Shown here piece by piece: positions 27,606 through 36,588 of a DNA stretch of 37,625 nucleotides. Source of the DNA: SLQH01 sp964612995. GTDB lineage: Bacteria > Planctomycetota > UBA11346. How positions within the stretch are numbered: position 1 is the stretch's first letter; every line of letters begins with the position of its first letter. The translations under genes and the position numbers were made by a program. Location of the stretch: positions 1 to 37,625 of the forward strand of contig CAZTGE010000028.1 in assembly GCA_964612995.1 (NCBI GenBank), read 5' to 3'. The notes below the pieces were generated by a model that did no database searches, was not told the DNA's origin, and was given only the letters and a program-made list of their open reading frames with translations.

Positions 27606-28588
27606 CAGCCCAACCGGCTCCGGATGTCGTCGAGTACGCAGGCGGCGTCCGCGCCCTCGGCCAGGGCCTCGTAGCTCGGGCGCAGGCGGTGGAGCAGGAC
27701 GTCGGCGGCCAGGGCGTGAAGGTCCTCGGGCAGGACATGGTCGCGGTCGTGGAGGAAGGCCCGCGCCCGGGACGCGGTGGCCAGAGCGATGCTCGCGCGC
27801 GGGCTGGCGCCGAGCTCGAGGCGTGGATCCTCGCGCGTGGCCCGGACCAGCGCGAGGCAGTGCTCCTGGAACACGGGGCTGACATGCACCGTCTGGACCG
27901 CGGCCATCGCCTCGCTCAGCGCTGCGCGTGGGAGGGGGTCCTCGGCGTCGATCAGATCGAAGGCGGTCTGTGGCACCGCGCCGCCGTCGCGGCGGTTGAG
28001 CCCGAGACCGAGCGTGCGCCGCAGCACCTCGGCCTCCTCGGTCGCGCTGGGATAACAGAGGCGATGGCAGAGCAGGAAGCGGTCGAGCTGGGCCTCGGGC
28101 AGATCGAAGGTGCCCGCCTGTTCGACCGGGTTCTGCGTAGCGATGACCAGGAAGGGCGTGGGCAGCGGGTGTGGCTCGCCGGCGAGGGTTACCACCCGTT
28201 CCTGCATCGCCTCGAGCAGGGCCGACTGCACCTTGGGCGAAGCGCGGTTGATCTCGTCGGCCAACAACAGGTTGGTGAAGATCGGACCGCGTTCGACGCG
28301 CATGCAGCCGCGGGCCTGGTCGAGGATCTCGCCGCCGAGGATGTCGCCGGGCAGCAGATCGATGGTGAACTGGACCCGGGCGAAGTGCAGGTCGATGCTG
28401 CGCGCGACGGCGTTGACCAGCAGGGTCTTGGCCAGGCCGGGGTAGCCCTGCAGCAGCAGGTGCCCGCCGGTGAGCAGGCTGATGAGGATGCGTTCGACCA
28501 CCGCCTCCTGGCCGACGACGACTCGCGCAACCTGTTCGCGGATGGTGGATGCGAATCCGGCGACCGGCGTCGCGAGCTGTTGTGTCAT
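27605..28588 (-). CDS. MoxR-type AAA+ ATPase
   Basis: This 327-residue AAA+ ATPase is the first gene of the operon. Walker A reads GYPGLAKT (48-55), Walker B LLLADEINR (107-115), sensor 1 ATQNP (150-154), followed by FDLPEAQLDRF (161-171), a MoxR hallmark. The C-terminal lid is present (LGASPRASIAL). MoxR proteins act as chaperone-like ATPases in maturation of VWA proteins or metalloenzymes, and here the clients are probably the two VWA proteins downstream. The ATG at 28588 is preferred over 28606 because GGAG lies just before it. The promoter must lie in 28589-28818, where I see a CCGCGG stem around 28660 but no convincing -35/-10 pair. Confidence 0.95.
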   Translation of the reverse strand: MTQQLATPVAGFASTIREQVARVVVGQEAVVERILISLLTGGHLLLQGYPGLAKTLLVNAVARSIDLHFARVQFTIDLLPGDILGGEILDQARGCMRVERGPIFTNLLLADEINRASPKVQSALLEAMQERVVTLAGEPHPLPTPFLVIATQNPVEQAGTFDLPEAQLDRFLLCHRLCYPSATEEAEVLRRTLGLGLNRRDGGAVPQTAFDLIDAEDPLPRAALSEAMAAVQTVHVSPVFQEHCLALVRATREDPRLELGASPRASIALATASRARAFLHDRDHVLPEDLHALAADVLLHRLRPSYEALAEGADAACVLDDIRSRLG

Positions 28589-28818
28589 GTCGTCTCCTGC
28601 CGCCATGGTTGGCGGGCCGACCGGTCTGGTTTCACGTGATCCATGATCCGCGGAACTGCCCCGCGGCGAACACTACCAACACGGTACGCAGTTGCATAGC
28701 TGAAGGTTCGCGCGGATCGGTGCAACGGGCGAGCGGTGTGCCACGCGCGTGTCACCGCGGCAGGGCGTCGGGCCCGAGGACGGCGGGTCGCGCAGCGCCT
28801 CAGGCGTAGCTGTGTAGA

Positions 28819-29319
28819 ATGCTGCCGAGTGTCGCCATGGTGTGCAGCATGGTCGATCTGGTGCAGACCATCGCCGCGATCGGCGGAGCCTGCTGCCCGG
28901 ATGACTGGGATGGCAGCGACATGCTCTCCTGGTTGGATGACGCGCAGCATCCGTGGAAGGACTGCGCCCTGAGCGATTATTACGGGCACAACATCTGTTC
29001 GGGCATGACCATGTATCGCGCAGGACGTTACAAATACATCTACCATGCGCGCGCCGACGCCACGCACGGACCCGAGCGCGAGCTCTACGATCTGACCACC
29101 GATCCGCAGGAACAGCAGGACCTCGCTGACGAGCCGCAGCACGCCCAGCGCGTGGCGCAGCTGCACGCCGCGCTGTGCGCCGAGCTGGGGGAGGATCCGG
29201 AGGCGATCGAACAACGCTGTCGCGCCGAGCTCGCCGCCGGCTGTGCAGACCTCGGGCCGGTGGGCGATTGCGGTAGCGAGCGCATCAGCTGCGGCGGTGG
29301 CTTGCTACGCGTACGCTGA
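28819..29319 (+). pseudogene. C-terminal remnant of a sulfatase
   Basis: This 166-codon open frame matches only the last third of type I sulfatases: SMVDLVQTIAAIGG (the usual VDLxPTLLxLAG), then DGSDMLSWL, LSDYYGHN, YRAGRYKYIYH and ELYDLTTDPQEQQDL. The catalytic N-terminal part with the formylglycine motif CxPSR is absent in all frames upstream, where the sequence (28589-28818) does not look coding. It is therefore most likely a decayed gene. A standalone product from the ATG at 28819 would have no active site. It converges with the beta-barrel gene. Confidence 0.72.
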
Positions 29320-29362
29320 GCGGCGTGCGGCGCAGGGGCCCCGCAGCGTCACGGATCCGTGC

Positions 29363-30763
29363 TTACCAGGCCACGCCGAAGCTCAAGCCGTAATGGAAGC
29401 CCGACAGGGAGCAGTTCGCCTCCATCTCGCCGTCGACGAACTGTGTGCCGCCGCGCGCGAAACTGGCGTCTGCGAAGTCGGCTTCGCTTTCGCCGTCGAG
29501 ATAGCCGACCACGACGCCGAGATCGAAATGATTCCAGGTCCCGTAGGCCCCGGCAAGAAGTTCTAGCGCGTAGTACTCGCCGCTTAGCGATTCGATGCTG
29601 TCATCCAGCGTGCCATCGTGGATGTGGATCGTGCTCTCGCCACGACAGGCGCGGCAGCCGAGCGTGATCCGGGCCCATGGCGCAGGGCGGAAATGGCCGC
29701 CGCCGAAGGCCGTGAGGCCCTGGCTCTGCATGAAGTCGTGATCCGCCTGATCACCGGCATCCTGATCCTCGTCACCGAAGGCATCGTGGAGGAAGACTCC
29801 GCCGCCGACCTGCCAGCCCCATTGCGGGTGGGGGCGGAACCTGCGTTCGAGCAGCAGTGCGTAATGCCGGGACCAGGGGTCGCTCCAGGAGCGCGAGGCG
29901 CTGCCCGCATTGGCGAACGCGTATTCGCTCGTCTCGATGCCCGGGCCAAAACCCATCTCTATGCGGGCGCTCCACGGATTCTCCCCATTTGGATCGCCCT
30001 GCTTTGTGGTCTCGCTGCCGATCCAGGCGGGACCCATGGCGGGACCGAGGTTGACACCCATGCTCATCATGACCTGTGCGCCGTGGTGATGGTAGGTCGC
30101 ATCGAGATCGCCGGTCGCGATCGCCGCGCCATCACGGGCGAAGGTCACATCATCAAAGGAGACGCGGGCCATGGAGGCGCCGTAGGTCGCGACCAACCCC
30201 AGCTCCACGCGTAGCAATTGGAGGTATGCGCCGCCGACGGCGGCGAGGCCGGCGTAGTAGCCGTCGGAGGACTCGACCTCGTCGTCGGTGAGCTGCTGGT
30301 CGTAGGATCCGATGGCGGTCCCGCCGTACAGGCGCAGGCCGAGGTCGCAGCGCAACCAGGCCTTGGGGTGGTAGACCAGTCCGCCGACCAGTACGGCCCC
30401 ATGGGCGACGAGGTAGTCGTCATCCACGTCGCCGGCCAGTTCGCCGCTGCAGCCGTTGATGAAATAACCGCCGCCGAGATGCCAGCCCCATCTCCGGTCG
30501 GCCCGGAAATGGCGATCGATCAGCACATGAACGGAGCTGGCTATCGTATCTCTGTAATCCTGATCGACGGAGCCGTCGCCGCCTGGATCATACTCGGTGG
30601 TCAAGTCGCCATCGCCGAAGCCCAGTTCAGCGCGCAGAGTCCATGGATGGCGCCCGGCGCTAAGCAGCACCTGCCCTCGCGGTGGCGCCGCGTCGTCGGC
30701 AGCCACGGCCGTGGCGGGGAGGCCCAGCGTAGCGCTCAACAGGATGGCGAGCGGTCGGGACAT
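29363..30763 (-). CDS. Outer-membrane beta-barrel-like protein made of two duplicated halves
   Basis: This protein has 466 residues. GGAG precedes the ATG at 30763, which starts a signal peptide (MSRPLAILLSATLGLPATAVA). The mature protein is two homologous units of about 200 residues. PWTLRAELGFGDGDLTTEY (40-58) matches PWSARIEMGFGPGIETSEY (263-281). RWGWHLGGGYF (91-101) matches QWGWQVGGGVF (314-324). DGYYAGLAAVGGAY matches GEYYALELLAGAY. Alternating hydrophobic residues, glycine-rich strands and a final Trp suggest an outer-membrane barrel, possibly two small barrels or one fused barrel. I cannot assign a transport or other function. Confidence 0.75.
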   Translation of the reverse strand: MSRPLAILLSATLGLPATAVAADDAAPPRGQVLLSAGRHPWTLRAELGFGDGDLTTEYDPGGDGSVDQDYRDTIASSVHVLIDRHFRADRRWGWHLGGGYFINGCSGELAGDVDDDYLVAHGAVLVGGLVYHPKAWLRCDLGLRLYGGTAIGSYDQQLTDDEVESSDGYYAGLAAVGGAYLQLLRVELGLVATYGASMARVSFDDVTFARDGAAIATGDLDATYHHHGAQVMMSMGVNLGPAMGPAWIGSETTKQGDPNGENPWSARIEMGFGPGIETSEYAFANAGSASRSWSDPWSRHYALLLERRFRPHPQWGWQVGGGVFLHDAFGDEDQDAGDQADHDFMQSQGLTAFGGGHFRPAPWARITLGCRACRGESTIHIHDGTLDDSIESLSGEYYALELLAGAYGTWNHFDLGVVVGYLDGESEADFADASFARGGTQFVDGEMEANCSLSGFHYGLSFGVAW

Positions 30764-30872
30764 GTTCACTCCTGCATCGGATCGGGATGATCAATGATGC
30801 GGCCGCGAGGTGTCTGGCAATGCTGGGCCTGGGACTACCGCGCACGTCTGCCACACACCACTACCGGGCCCT

Positions 30873-31055
30873 GGCCAGGCCGCAGGGCCGCTCAAAGCTC
30901 GCCCTCGGAGCGCCGATCACCAGGTCGGCATGCCTTGCGTCGGCTCCACCTGCGTCCAACCGCCCGGCTTTCTTTGGTGTTTGGGCCATAGTGACGCAGG
31001 TGGAGGCGAGGCATGGCCCTCATTTGCGAGCTTTGAGTCGCCCTGGGCCAGGCCG
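30873..31055 (+). mobile_element. MITE-like palindromic element, copy 1, with 10-bp direct repeats
   Basis: A 163-bp core (30883-31045) starts CAGGGCCGCTCAAAGCTCG and ends CGAGCTTTGAGTCGCCCTG. It contains a long internal inverted repeat (CTCCACCTGCGTC against GACGCAGGTGGAG). The perfect direct repeat GGCCAGGCCG flanks it at 30873-30882 and 31046-31055. It matches the reverse complement of the core at 37264-37426 without gaps, with 13 differences counted by eye (about 92%). It has no coding capacity. It lies between the divergent barrel and inositol-monophosphatase genes and may affect their promoters. The rest of the 30764-31101 gap shows no gene. Confidence 0.75.
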
Positions 31056-31101
31056 CAGCCCTCCGGTTGACCGCTGCCGTTGGGCATCGACACTGCCTGC
31101 C

Positions 31102-31947
31102 ATGCGCAGCCTGCTCAAGGAACTCGCCCGGATGGCCGGGAAGATCGCTCTCGACCACTTCCGGCACACCGGGATGGCCACCTATACCAGCAAGGGGCGC
31201 AACGATTACGTGACCCATGTCGACCGGCGGGTCGAGGACGCGGTGGTCTCGCGCATCCGGGCCAACCATCCCGATCACCGGATCCTGGCCGAAGAGGGCT
31301 CCGCCGACCGCGGCGCAGCCATCATCGGGCCGAGCTGGATCATCGACCCGATCGACGGCACGACCAACTTCATCCGCGGCATCCCCGGTTGGGCGATCTC
31401 GATCTGCTTCTGCGACGACCACGCCCGGCCGCGGATGGGCGTGATCTACGACCCGGTACGCGACGAGATGTTCCTCGGCGAGCGCCACGCCGGGGTCACC
31501 CTCAATGGCGAGCGGGTCGAGGTCTCGGGCTGCACCCGGCTCTCCGACGCGCTCATCGCCCAGGCGCTGCCGTTCAAGAATCTCGGTCCGCTCGACGAGA
31601 TCATCGCCATCTTCCGCTCCTTGCAGCCGCAGTGCAACGATATGCGCCGCAGCGGATCGGCGGCCCTGGATCTGGCCTACACCGCCGTCGGGCGCTACGA
31701 CGCCTACTGGGAACTGGGTATCCATCCCTGGGACATCGCCGCGGGCGCGTTGATGGTCGACTGCGCCGGGGGGGTGGCCACCGATCTGCGCGGCGCGACC
31801 AACGATCTGCCGCGCCAGCGCAGCATGGTCGCTGCGGCCTCGGCACCCTTGCACGCAGCGTTGATGCACGAGGTCGGTGCACTGGCCCACTGGCTGGACC
31901 GGCCGCCGTATACCGGCTACGACCCCGACGCGTCGGCCGGCAGCTGA
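31102..31947 (+). CDS. suhB: Inositol monophosphatase family protein
   Basis: This 281-residue Mg2+-dependent phosphatase dephosphorylates inositol-1-phosphate or a similar substrate in the cytoplasm. The metal-binding motifs are complete: AEEG (63-66), WIIDPIDGTTNF (79-90) and HPWDIAAG near the C-terminus. The frame is open upstream through the repeat element, but homology begins at the ATG at 31102, which has no good Shine-Dalgarno. CysQ or other FBPase-superfamily specificities are possible. It begins a run of six genes on the plus strand. Confidence 0.92.
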   Translation: MRSLLKELARMAGKIALDHFRHTGMATYTSKGRNDYVTHVDRRVEDAVVSRIRANHPDHRILAEEGSADRGAAIIGPSWIIDPIDGTTNFIRGIPGWAISICFCDDHARPRMGVIYDPVRDEMFLGERHAGVTLNGERVEVSGCTRLSDALIAQALPFKNLGPLDEIIAIFRSLQPQCNDMRRSGSAALDLAYTAVGRYDAYWELGIHPWDIAAGALMVDCAGGVATDLRGATNDLPRQRSMVAAASAPLHAALMHEVGALAHWLDRPPYTGYDPDASAGS

Positions 31948-32008
31948 GCGCTGCCATGCCGATGCGACACGCCTGCGTCGCGTTGTTCCCTGGTGCAACG
32001 AAGGTGCG

Positions 32009-33007
32009 ATGCTGATCGCTCTGCCGCTCGGCGTACCCGACCGTCACGGCCGCAGTCCGGCGATTGCGCCGGTGAGCTGGCTGGTGCTCGCCCTGGTGGG
32101 CGGCGTGTACGCGATCGAGGCAGCCACGCCGTTGGTCCCCGACGCCTGGTGGTGGTGGTGGGAGGACCTGCTGGCCGCGTTGGCGCGCTGGCCCTTGGCC
32201 AGCAGCGCGGGCGGGCACGACTTCTCGGCGCTGCAGATGTGGTCGCACGCCGCGATCCACCGCGATCCGGCGGGCCTGATCCTGATGCTTGGCGGCTGGT
32301 GGGTCCTGGCACCGGCGGTCGAACGGCGCCTCGGCAGCCTGGTGTTCCTGGTCTACCTGGCGGTGGTGGTGCCGCTGGGGGTCAGCGTCCACCTGCTGGT
32401 CGGCCAGCCGGTGCCGCCCTTCGGTCTCGGCGCGGTGCTGGCGGGTCTGATCGGCGCGACATATGGCGCTCGCGATGGCCTGCGGCTGCGGTGGTTCGCA
32501 GCATGGTGGCTCGGTCTGCGTGTGGGCTGCGGGGTGGTGGCCCACCGCCTGCGCTGGTTCGCCGTGTCGCTGGTCGCGCTCATGCTGCTGCATCTGGCCT
32601 GGCTGGTGTTGCTGGCGTCGCCGACCCCCGGCACTGCGGGGATCGGCCCCGGCTTCCTCGTCGCGCACGCGATCCAGCTCGTGGTGGTGGGCAGCGGCGG
32701 CTACGTCATCGCCCAGGCTCTGGCCCAGCTGCGCGATCGCTATCTGCCCCCCGGCGACGCCGCCGCAGCGGCGCTGGTGGCCGGGGAGCGTGATATCGAC
32801 GAGTATGTGCCCCTGCGCGCTGCCGGCCTGCGGTTTTCGCTCGAGGACCTGCATCAGCTCGCCGCCCGCTGCATGCGGGAGAACCGGCCGGAGGTGGCCC
32901 GCGCGCTGTTGGCCGAGTTCCAGGCGCGCGACCCCGGCGATCCGGCGGCGCTGCAGCTCGGTCGCTGGTTGCGCGCCACCGGCCGCGGTCAGGATGAGGC
33001 GCGATGA
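32009..33007 (+). CDS. Rhomboid-like membrane protein lacking the catalytic serine
   Basis: This 332-residue protein has about six or seven transmembrane helices (from about 22 to 240). MWSHAAIHRDPAGLILMLGGWWVLAPAVERRLGS (77-110, with the His, the small-residue helix and the VERRLG loop) has rhomboid architecture. Where rhomboid proteases have GxSGA, this protein has FGLGAV (138-143), so the serine is replaced. A histidine (His220, VAHAIQ) that may correspond to the dyad partner is kept. It is therefore probably a pseudoprotease. A cytoplasmic C-terminal domain (about 265-332, ARCMRENRPEVARALLAEF) looks like a TPR unit. The ATG at 32009 follows AAGG. The stop overlaps the next start (ATGA), so the two are coupled. 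Confidence 0.7.
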   Translation: MLIALPLGVPDRHGRSPAIAPVSWLVLALVGGVYAIEAATPLVPDAWWWWWEDLLAALARWPLASSAGGHDFSALQMWSHAAIHRDPAGLILMLGGWWVLAPAVERRLGSLVFLVYLAVVVPLGVSVHLLVGQPVPPFGLGAVLAGLIGATYGARDGLRLRWFAAWWLGLRVGCGVVAHRLRWFAVSLVALMLLHLAWLVLLASPTPGTAGIGPGFLVAHAIQLVVVGSGGYVIAQALAQLRDRYLPPGDAAAAALVAGERDIDEYVPLRAAGLRFSLEDLHQLAARCMRENRPEVARALLAEFQARDPGDPAALQLGRWLRATGRGQDEAR

Positions 33008-33441
33008 AGCGGCTCTACTACGCGGGACCCCTGTTCACCGACGCCGAGCGCGTGTGGAACGAAGCCAACGCTGAACGGCTGCGCGCCGCGCTGCCGCAGA
33101 CGGAGTTGCTGGTGCCCCAGGAGTTCTGCGCCGTCCACGACGCGACCGAGCCCGGTGGAGCGGTCGACCGTGCGGCGATCTTCGCCTCCTGCCGTGATCA
33201 TCTGATGTCGGCCGACGCGGTCCTGGCGGTCCTCGATGGCGCAGACAGCGACTCGGGTACCGCGTGGGAGATGGGCTTCGCCCACGCTCGCGGCACGCCG
33301 ATCGTCGGTCTGCGTACCGATTGGCGGCCGGCCGAAGACGTGGTCGCCAACGCCATGCTCAGCCGCAGTTGCCACGTCGTCTGCGCCACGCTCGACGAGG
33401 CGGTGGCGGCGTTGCGCCCACTTGCCGCCGCCACTGCCTGA
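33004..33441 (+). CDS. Nucleoside 2-deoxyribosyltransferase family protein
   Basis: This 145-residue protein is of normal length for the family, which swaps or hydrolyses bases on 2-deoxyribonucleosides or nucleotides. The N-terminal YYAGPLF (5-11) is the substrate-binding start. LDGADSDSGTAWEMGFA (77-93) carries Glu89 at the nucleophile position of the GxxxExG-type motif. VGLRTDWR (101-108) follows as usual. It starts within the stop of the rhomboid-like gene. A link between the two is suggested only by this overlap. A 5'-monophosphate N-glycosidase activity (Rcl-like) is the main alternative. Confidence 0.87.
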   Translation: MKRLYYAGPLFTDAERVWNEANAERLRAALPQTELLVPQEFCAVHDATEPGGAVDRAAIFASCRDHLMSADAVLAVLDGADSDSGTAWEMGFAHARGTPIVGLRTDWRPAEDVVANAMLSRSCHVVCATLDEAVAALRPLAAATA

Positions 33442-33471
33442 TCGGCGGCGGCCGTCCCCCGGGAGTCATCC

Positions 33472-34743
33472 ATGGAAGCCGCCACCCCATCGCTGCAGCA
33501 TCACGTCGACGAACTCTGTGAGCGCGCCCGCCCTGCCGGCCGGGCGGTGGCCGCGCTGAGCGACCAGCAACGACGCGACGCGCTCGAAGCCGCAGCCGAG
33601 GCTCTGGAGCACGATCTGGCGGCGATCCTCGAGGCCAACGCCACCGATCTCGTCGCCGCCGACGCCAACGGCCTGTCCAAGGCGATGATCGACCGCCTCG
33701 CGCTCGACGCCGGGCGTCTGGAAGGCGTGATCGCCGACCTGCGCAACGTCAAGGACCAGCCGGACCCGGTGGGCCGGGTGCTCGAGGAACGGACCGTGGC
33801 CCAAGGGCTGCGTCTGCAGAAGGTCAGCGTGCCGATCGGCGTGATCTGCATCATCTTCGAGAGCCGGCCCAACGTGACCGTCGATACCGCGGCGCTGTGC
33901 CTGCGCTCGGGTAACGCCTGTATCCTGCGTGGCGGCAAGGAGGCACTGCATACCAACCGCGCGCTCGCTGCGGCCTTCCGCCGTGGTCTCGAGGCCGCTG
34001 GCGTGCCGGTCGATGCGGTCCAGCTGGTCATGGAGCAGGATCGCGCCCTGCTGCCGCTGCTGCTCGCGCGCGACGAGGCCATCGACCTGGTGGTGCCGCG
34101 CGGGGGTGAGGGCCTGATCCGCGCGGTCGTCGAGATGTCGCGCATTCCGGTGGTCAAGCACGACAAGGGCGTGTGCAGCCTCTACGTCCACGCCGACGCG
34201 GACTTCGACATGGCCCTGGAGCTGGCGGTCAACGCCAAGTGCCAGCGCCCGGGGGTCTGCAACGCGATCGAGAACCTGCTGGTCGACCGCGCCATCGCCG
34301 CGTCCTTCCTGCCCAGGCTCGCGGCGGTGATGGGAGAGCAGGGGGTCGAGTTGCGGGCCGACCACGCGGCCCGGGAGCACATCCCCGAGGCGGTGAGCGC
34401 CACCGATGCCGACTGGGACACCGAGTATCTCGACCTGATCCTGGCCGTGGCGGTGGTCGACGATCTCGAGGCGGCGATCGCTTTCACCAACACGCACAGC
34501 AGCGGTCACAGCGATGCGATCGTGACGGCAAACACGGTGGCGGCGCAGACGTACCTGCAGCAGGTCGATGCATCGTCGGTCTACCACAACGCCAGCACCC
34601 GCTTCACCGACGGGGCGCAATTCGGCCTCGGGGCCGAGGTCGGCATCAGCACCAACCGTCTGCATGCCCGCGGTCCGATGGGAGCCGAAAACCTATGTAC
34701 CTACAAGTTCATTGTATACGGTGAAGGGCAGGCGCGTTACTGA
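33472..34743 (+). CDS. proA: Gamma-glutamyl phosphate reductase
   Basis: This 423-residue cytoplasmic enzyme reduces gamma-glutamyl phosphate to glutamate semialdehyde with NADPH, the second step of proline synthesis. The family is covered end to end: PIGVICIIFESRPNVT (121-136), LRSGNACILRGGKE (144-157), catalytic Cys263 in QRPGVCNAIENLL (258-270), and HARGPMGAENLCTYKF near the end. GGGAG precedes the ATG at 33472. The glutamate 5-kinase gene proB is not adjacent. Confidence 0.97.
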   Translation: MEAATPSLQHHVDELCERARPAGRAVAALSDQQRRDALEAAAEALEHDLAAILEANATDLVAADANGLSKAMIDRLALDAGRLEGVIADLRNVKDQPDPVGRVLEERTVAQGLRLQKVSVPIGVICIIFESRPNVTVDTAALCLRSGNACILRGGKEALHTNRALAAAFRRGLEAAGVPVDAVQLVMEQDRALLPLLLARDEAIDLVVPRGGEGLIRAVVEMSRIPVVKHDKGVCSLYVHADADFDMALELAVNAKCQRPGVCNAIENLLVDRAIAASFLPRLAAVMGEQGVELRADHAAREHIPEAVSATDADWDTEYLDLILAVAVVDDLEAAIAFTNTHSSGHSDAIVTANTVAAQTYLQQVDASSVYHNASTRFTDGAQFGLGAEVGISTNRLHARGPMGAENLCTYKFIVYGEGQARY

Positions 34744-34765
34744 CGTCCATCAACCAGGGGGCATC

Positions 34766-36487
34766 ATGCAGTACCGCATGTCTATCGGGTTCCTGATGCT
34801 CTGGGCGATCGTGGCCGGCGGCTGTGGTGGCTCTGGTGGCGGGAACGATGGCGACTCCACGAGCAAGCCTCCTCCCCCGAGCGGCAACGCCGATAGCCCG
34901 GTGGTTCTCGCGGGCACGGTGTTCTACGAACGCCCGCCGGTGACCGCCGCCAATGGACTCGACTACGGCGGAACCCTGTCGCTGCCGGTGCGCGAGGCGC
35001 CCTACGAGATCCGCAGCGCCGCCGGCGACGTGCTGGTGAGCGGCAACCTGGGCTCAGCCGGCGGCTTCAGCGTCGATCTCAACGGCGAACAGACCGTCAC
35101 CCTGGTGGTGATGGCGGGGCTGGGCGATCCGAGCGCACCAGACTGGCGGGTGGTCGACAACACCAACGGCAAGGCGCTCTACACCATGCGCGCGCCGATC
35201 ACCTTGGGTAGCACCGACCGCACGGTCAGCGTCACCGCCGGCACCGGTTGGAACGGCAGCGATGCCTACATCAGCGACGCCGCCCGCGTCGCCGCGCCCT
35301 TCGCCATCCTCGACACCTTCTACGATGCCCGTCAGCTGATCCGCTCGGCCGATCCACAGGTCAGCTTCCCGCCGCTGACGGTCAACTGGTCGCCGGCCAA
35401 CGAGCCGGTCTGGGGCGACAAGAGCACCGGGCAGATCGGCACCAGCCACTATTCGCCGGCTGAGCAGCAGATCTACATTCTCGGCCAGGCCGATGTCGAT
35501 ACCGACGAGTTCGACGCCAGCGTCATCGCCCACGAGTGGATGCACTACTACGAGGCCGGTGTCAGTCGCAGCGACAGCATCGGGGGGGAGCACGGAGCCG
35601 GCCACATCCTCGATCCCACCGTCGCCTTCGGCGAGGGCCTGGCCAACGCCTTCAGCGGGATGGTCCTCGGCGAACCGCACTACCGCGATGCGCTCCATGT
35701 GGCTCAGGGCACGACCTACATCGACATCGACCTCGAGGCCGACGGCATCGACGACGACTGGACCGGGGAACATGGTTGGCTCTATGACGGCTTCTGGTCC
35801 GAATGGTCGGTGCTCGAGGTGCTGTGGGACTGCTACGACGGGGGGCCCGGCGCGGTGAGCGACAGCGATGGCGACCCGGTGGCGTTGGGCTTCGCGCCGC
35901 TGCACGCCGTGCTCACCGGCAGCCAGAAGACCACCGCCCCCTTCACCTCGATCTACACCTTCCTCGATGCCCTGCGCGCCGCGCACCCGGGCACGGCCGA
36001 CGGCATCGTCGCGCTGATGGCCGGCGAGAACATGCTCGTCGACAGCGCGGCCGACTTCGATGCCTGGCAGCAGACGGGGGCCAGCGGCAAGCCCTATGAA
36101 CTCTACGTCACCGTGGCCACGGGCACCACCCGCAGCACCGACATGGACGGCGAGCCCCTGGCCAATGATACCGGTTTCGGCGATTACAACGGCCTCTATG
36201 CCCGCATGTTCATGCGTTCGCAGCCGGTGGCTCAGAGTGGCACCTATCGCTTGAGCGTGACGCCGACCGATAGCGGCCGCAGCATGTTCCTCATGCGCCC
36301 GGGCGATGCCTATCACCAGCGCGAGCTGTTCACTTCCAACTCGCCGCTGGTGCTCGATGACATCACCCTCGCCGCTGGTGAGCGTTTCGTCTGGGCGGTG
36401 GGCGACTCGGAAGGCAGCGAGTTCACCGCGCACTTCGAGCTGGTGCAGGCGGACGCCAAACCGACAGCGCCAGCGGCCAACAACTGA
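34766..36487 (+). CDS. Lipoprotein with HExxH zinc-metalloprotease-like domain
   Basis: This 573-residue protein starts at the ATG at 34766 after AGGGGG. The signal peptide ends in AGGC with lipobox Cys20, followed by a Gly/Ser/Pro linker. A beta-rich domain (about 46-160) precedes a metallopeptidase-like region with AHEWMHYYE (255-263: His256, Glu257, His260) and FGEGLANAF (288-296, Glu290 as candidate third zinc ligand), the gluzincin layout. The C-terminal about 110 residues (SGTYRLSVTP onward, LAAGERFVWAVGD) form a separate beta-sandwich-like domain. It is probably exposed on the cell surface or in the periplasm. I cannot name the exact peptidase family. The 22-base gap after proA allows co-transcription. 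Confidence 0.75.
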   Translation: MQYRMSIGFLMLWAIVAGGCGGSGGGNDGDSTSKPPPPSGNADSPVVLAGTVFYERPPVTAANGLDYGGTLSLPVREAPYEIRSAAGDVLVSGNLGSAGGFSVDLNGEQTVTLVVMAGLGDPSAPDWRVVDNTNGKALYTMRAPITLGSTDRTVSVTAGTGWNGSDAYISDAARVAAPFAILDTFYDARQLIRSADPQVSFPPLTVNWSPANEPVWGDKSTGQIGTSHYSPAEQQIYILGQADVDTDEFDASVIAHEWMHYYEAGVSRSDSIGGEHGAGHILDPTVAFGEGLANAFSGMVLGEPHYRDALHVAQGTTYIDIDLEADGIDDDWTGEHGWLYDGFWSEWSVLEVLWDCYDGGPGAVSDSDGDPVALGFAPLHAVLTGSQKTTAPFTSIYTFLDALRAAHPGTADGIVALMAGENMLVDSAADFDAWQQTGASGKPYELYVTVATGTTRSTDMDGEPLANDTGFGDYNGLYARMFMRSQPVAQSGTYRLSVTPTDSGRSMFLMRPGDAYHQRELFTSNSPLVLDDITLAAGERFVWAVGDSEGSEFTAHFELVQADAKPTAPAANN

Positions 36488-36588
36488 CCCCGGCTCGTAT
36501 GCTGGCGGGGGTTCCCGCTCACGCCGGGCCGGGCGCCTGCACCGCCGATCCGGTGGACTGCGGTCACAGGTGAACGAAGGGAGGCCAT

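Noticed and set aside
36488..36515. Rho-independent terminator after the metalloprotease-like gene
   Set aside because: CCCCGGC and GGCGGGG could pair only imperfectly and there is no T-run. The following gene has a strong ribosome site and may be co-transcribed.
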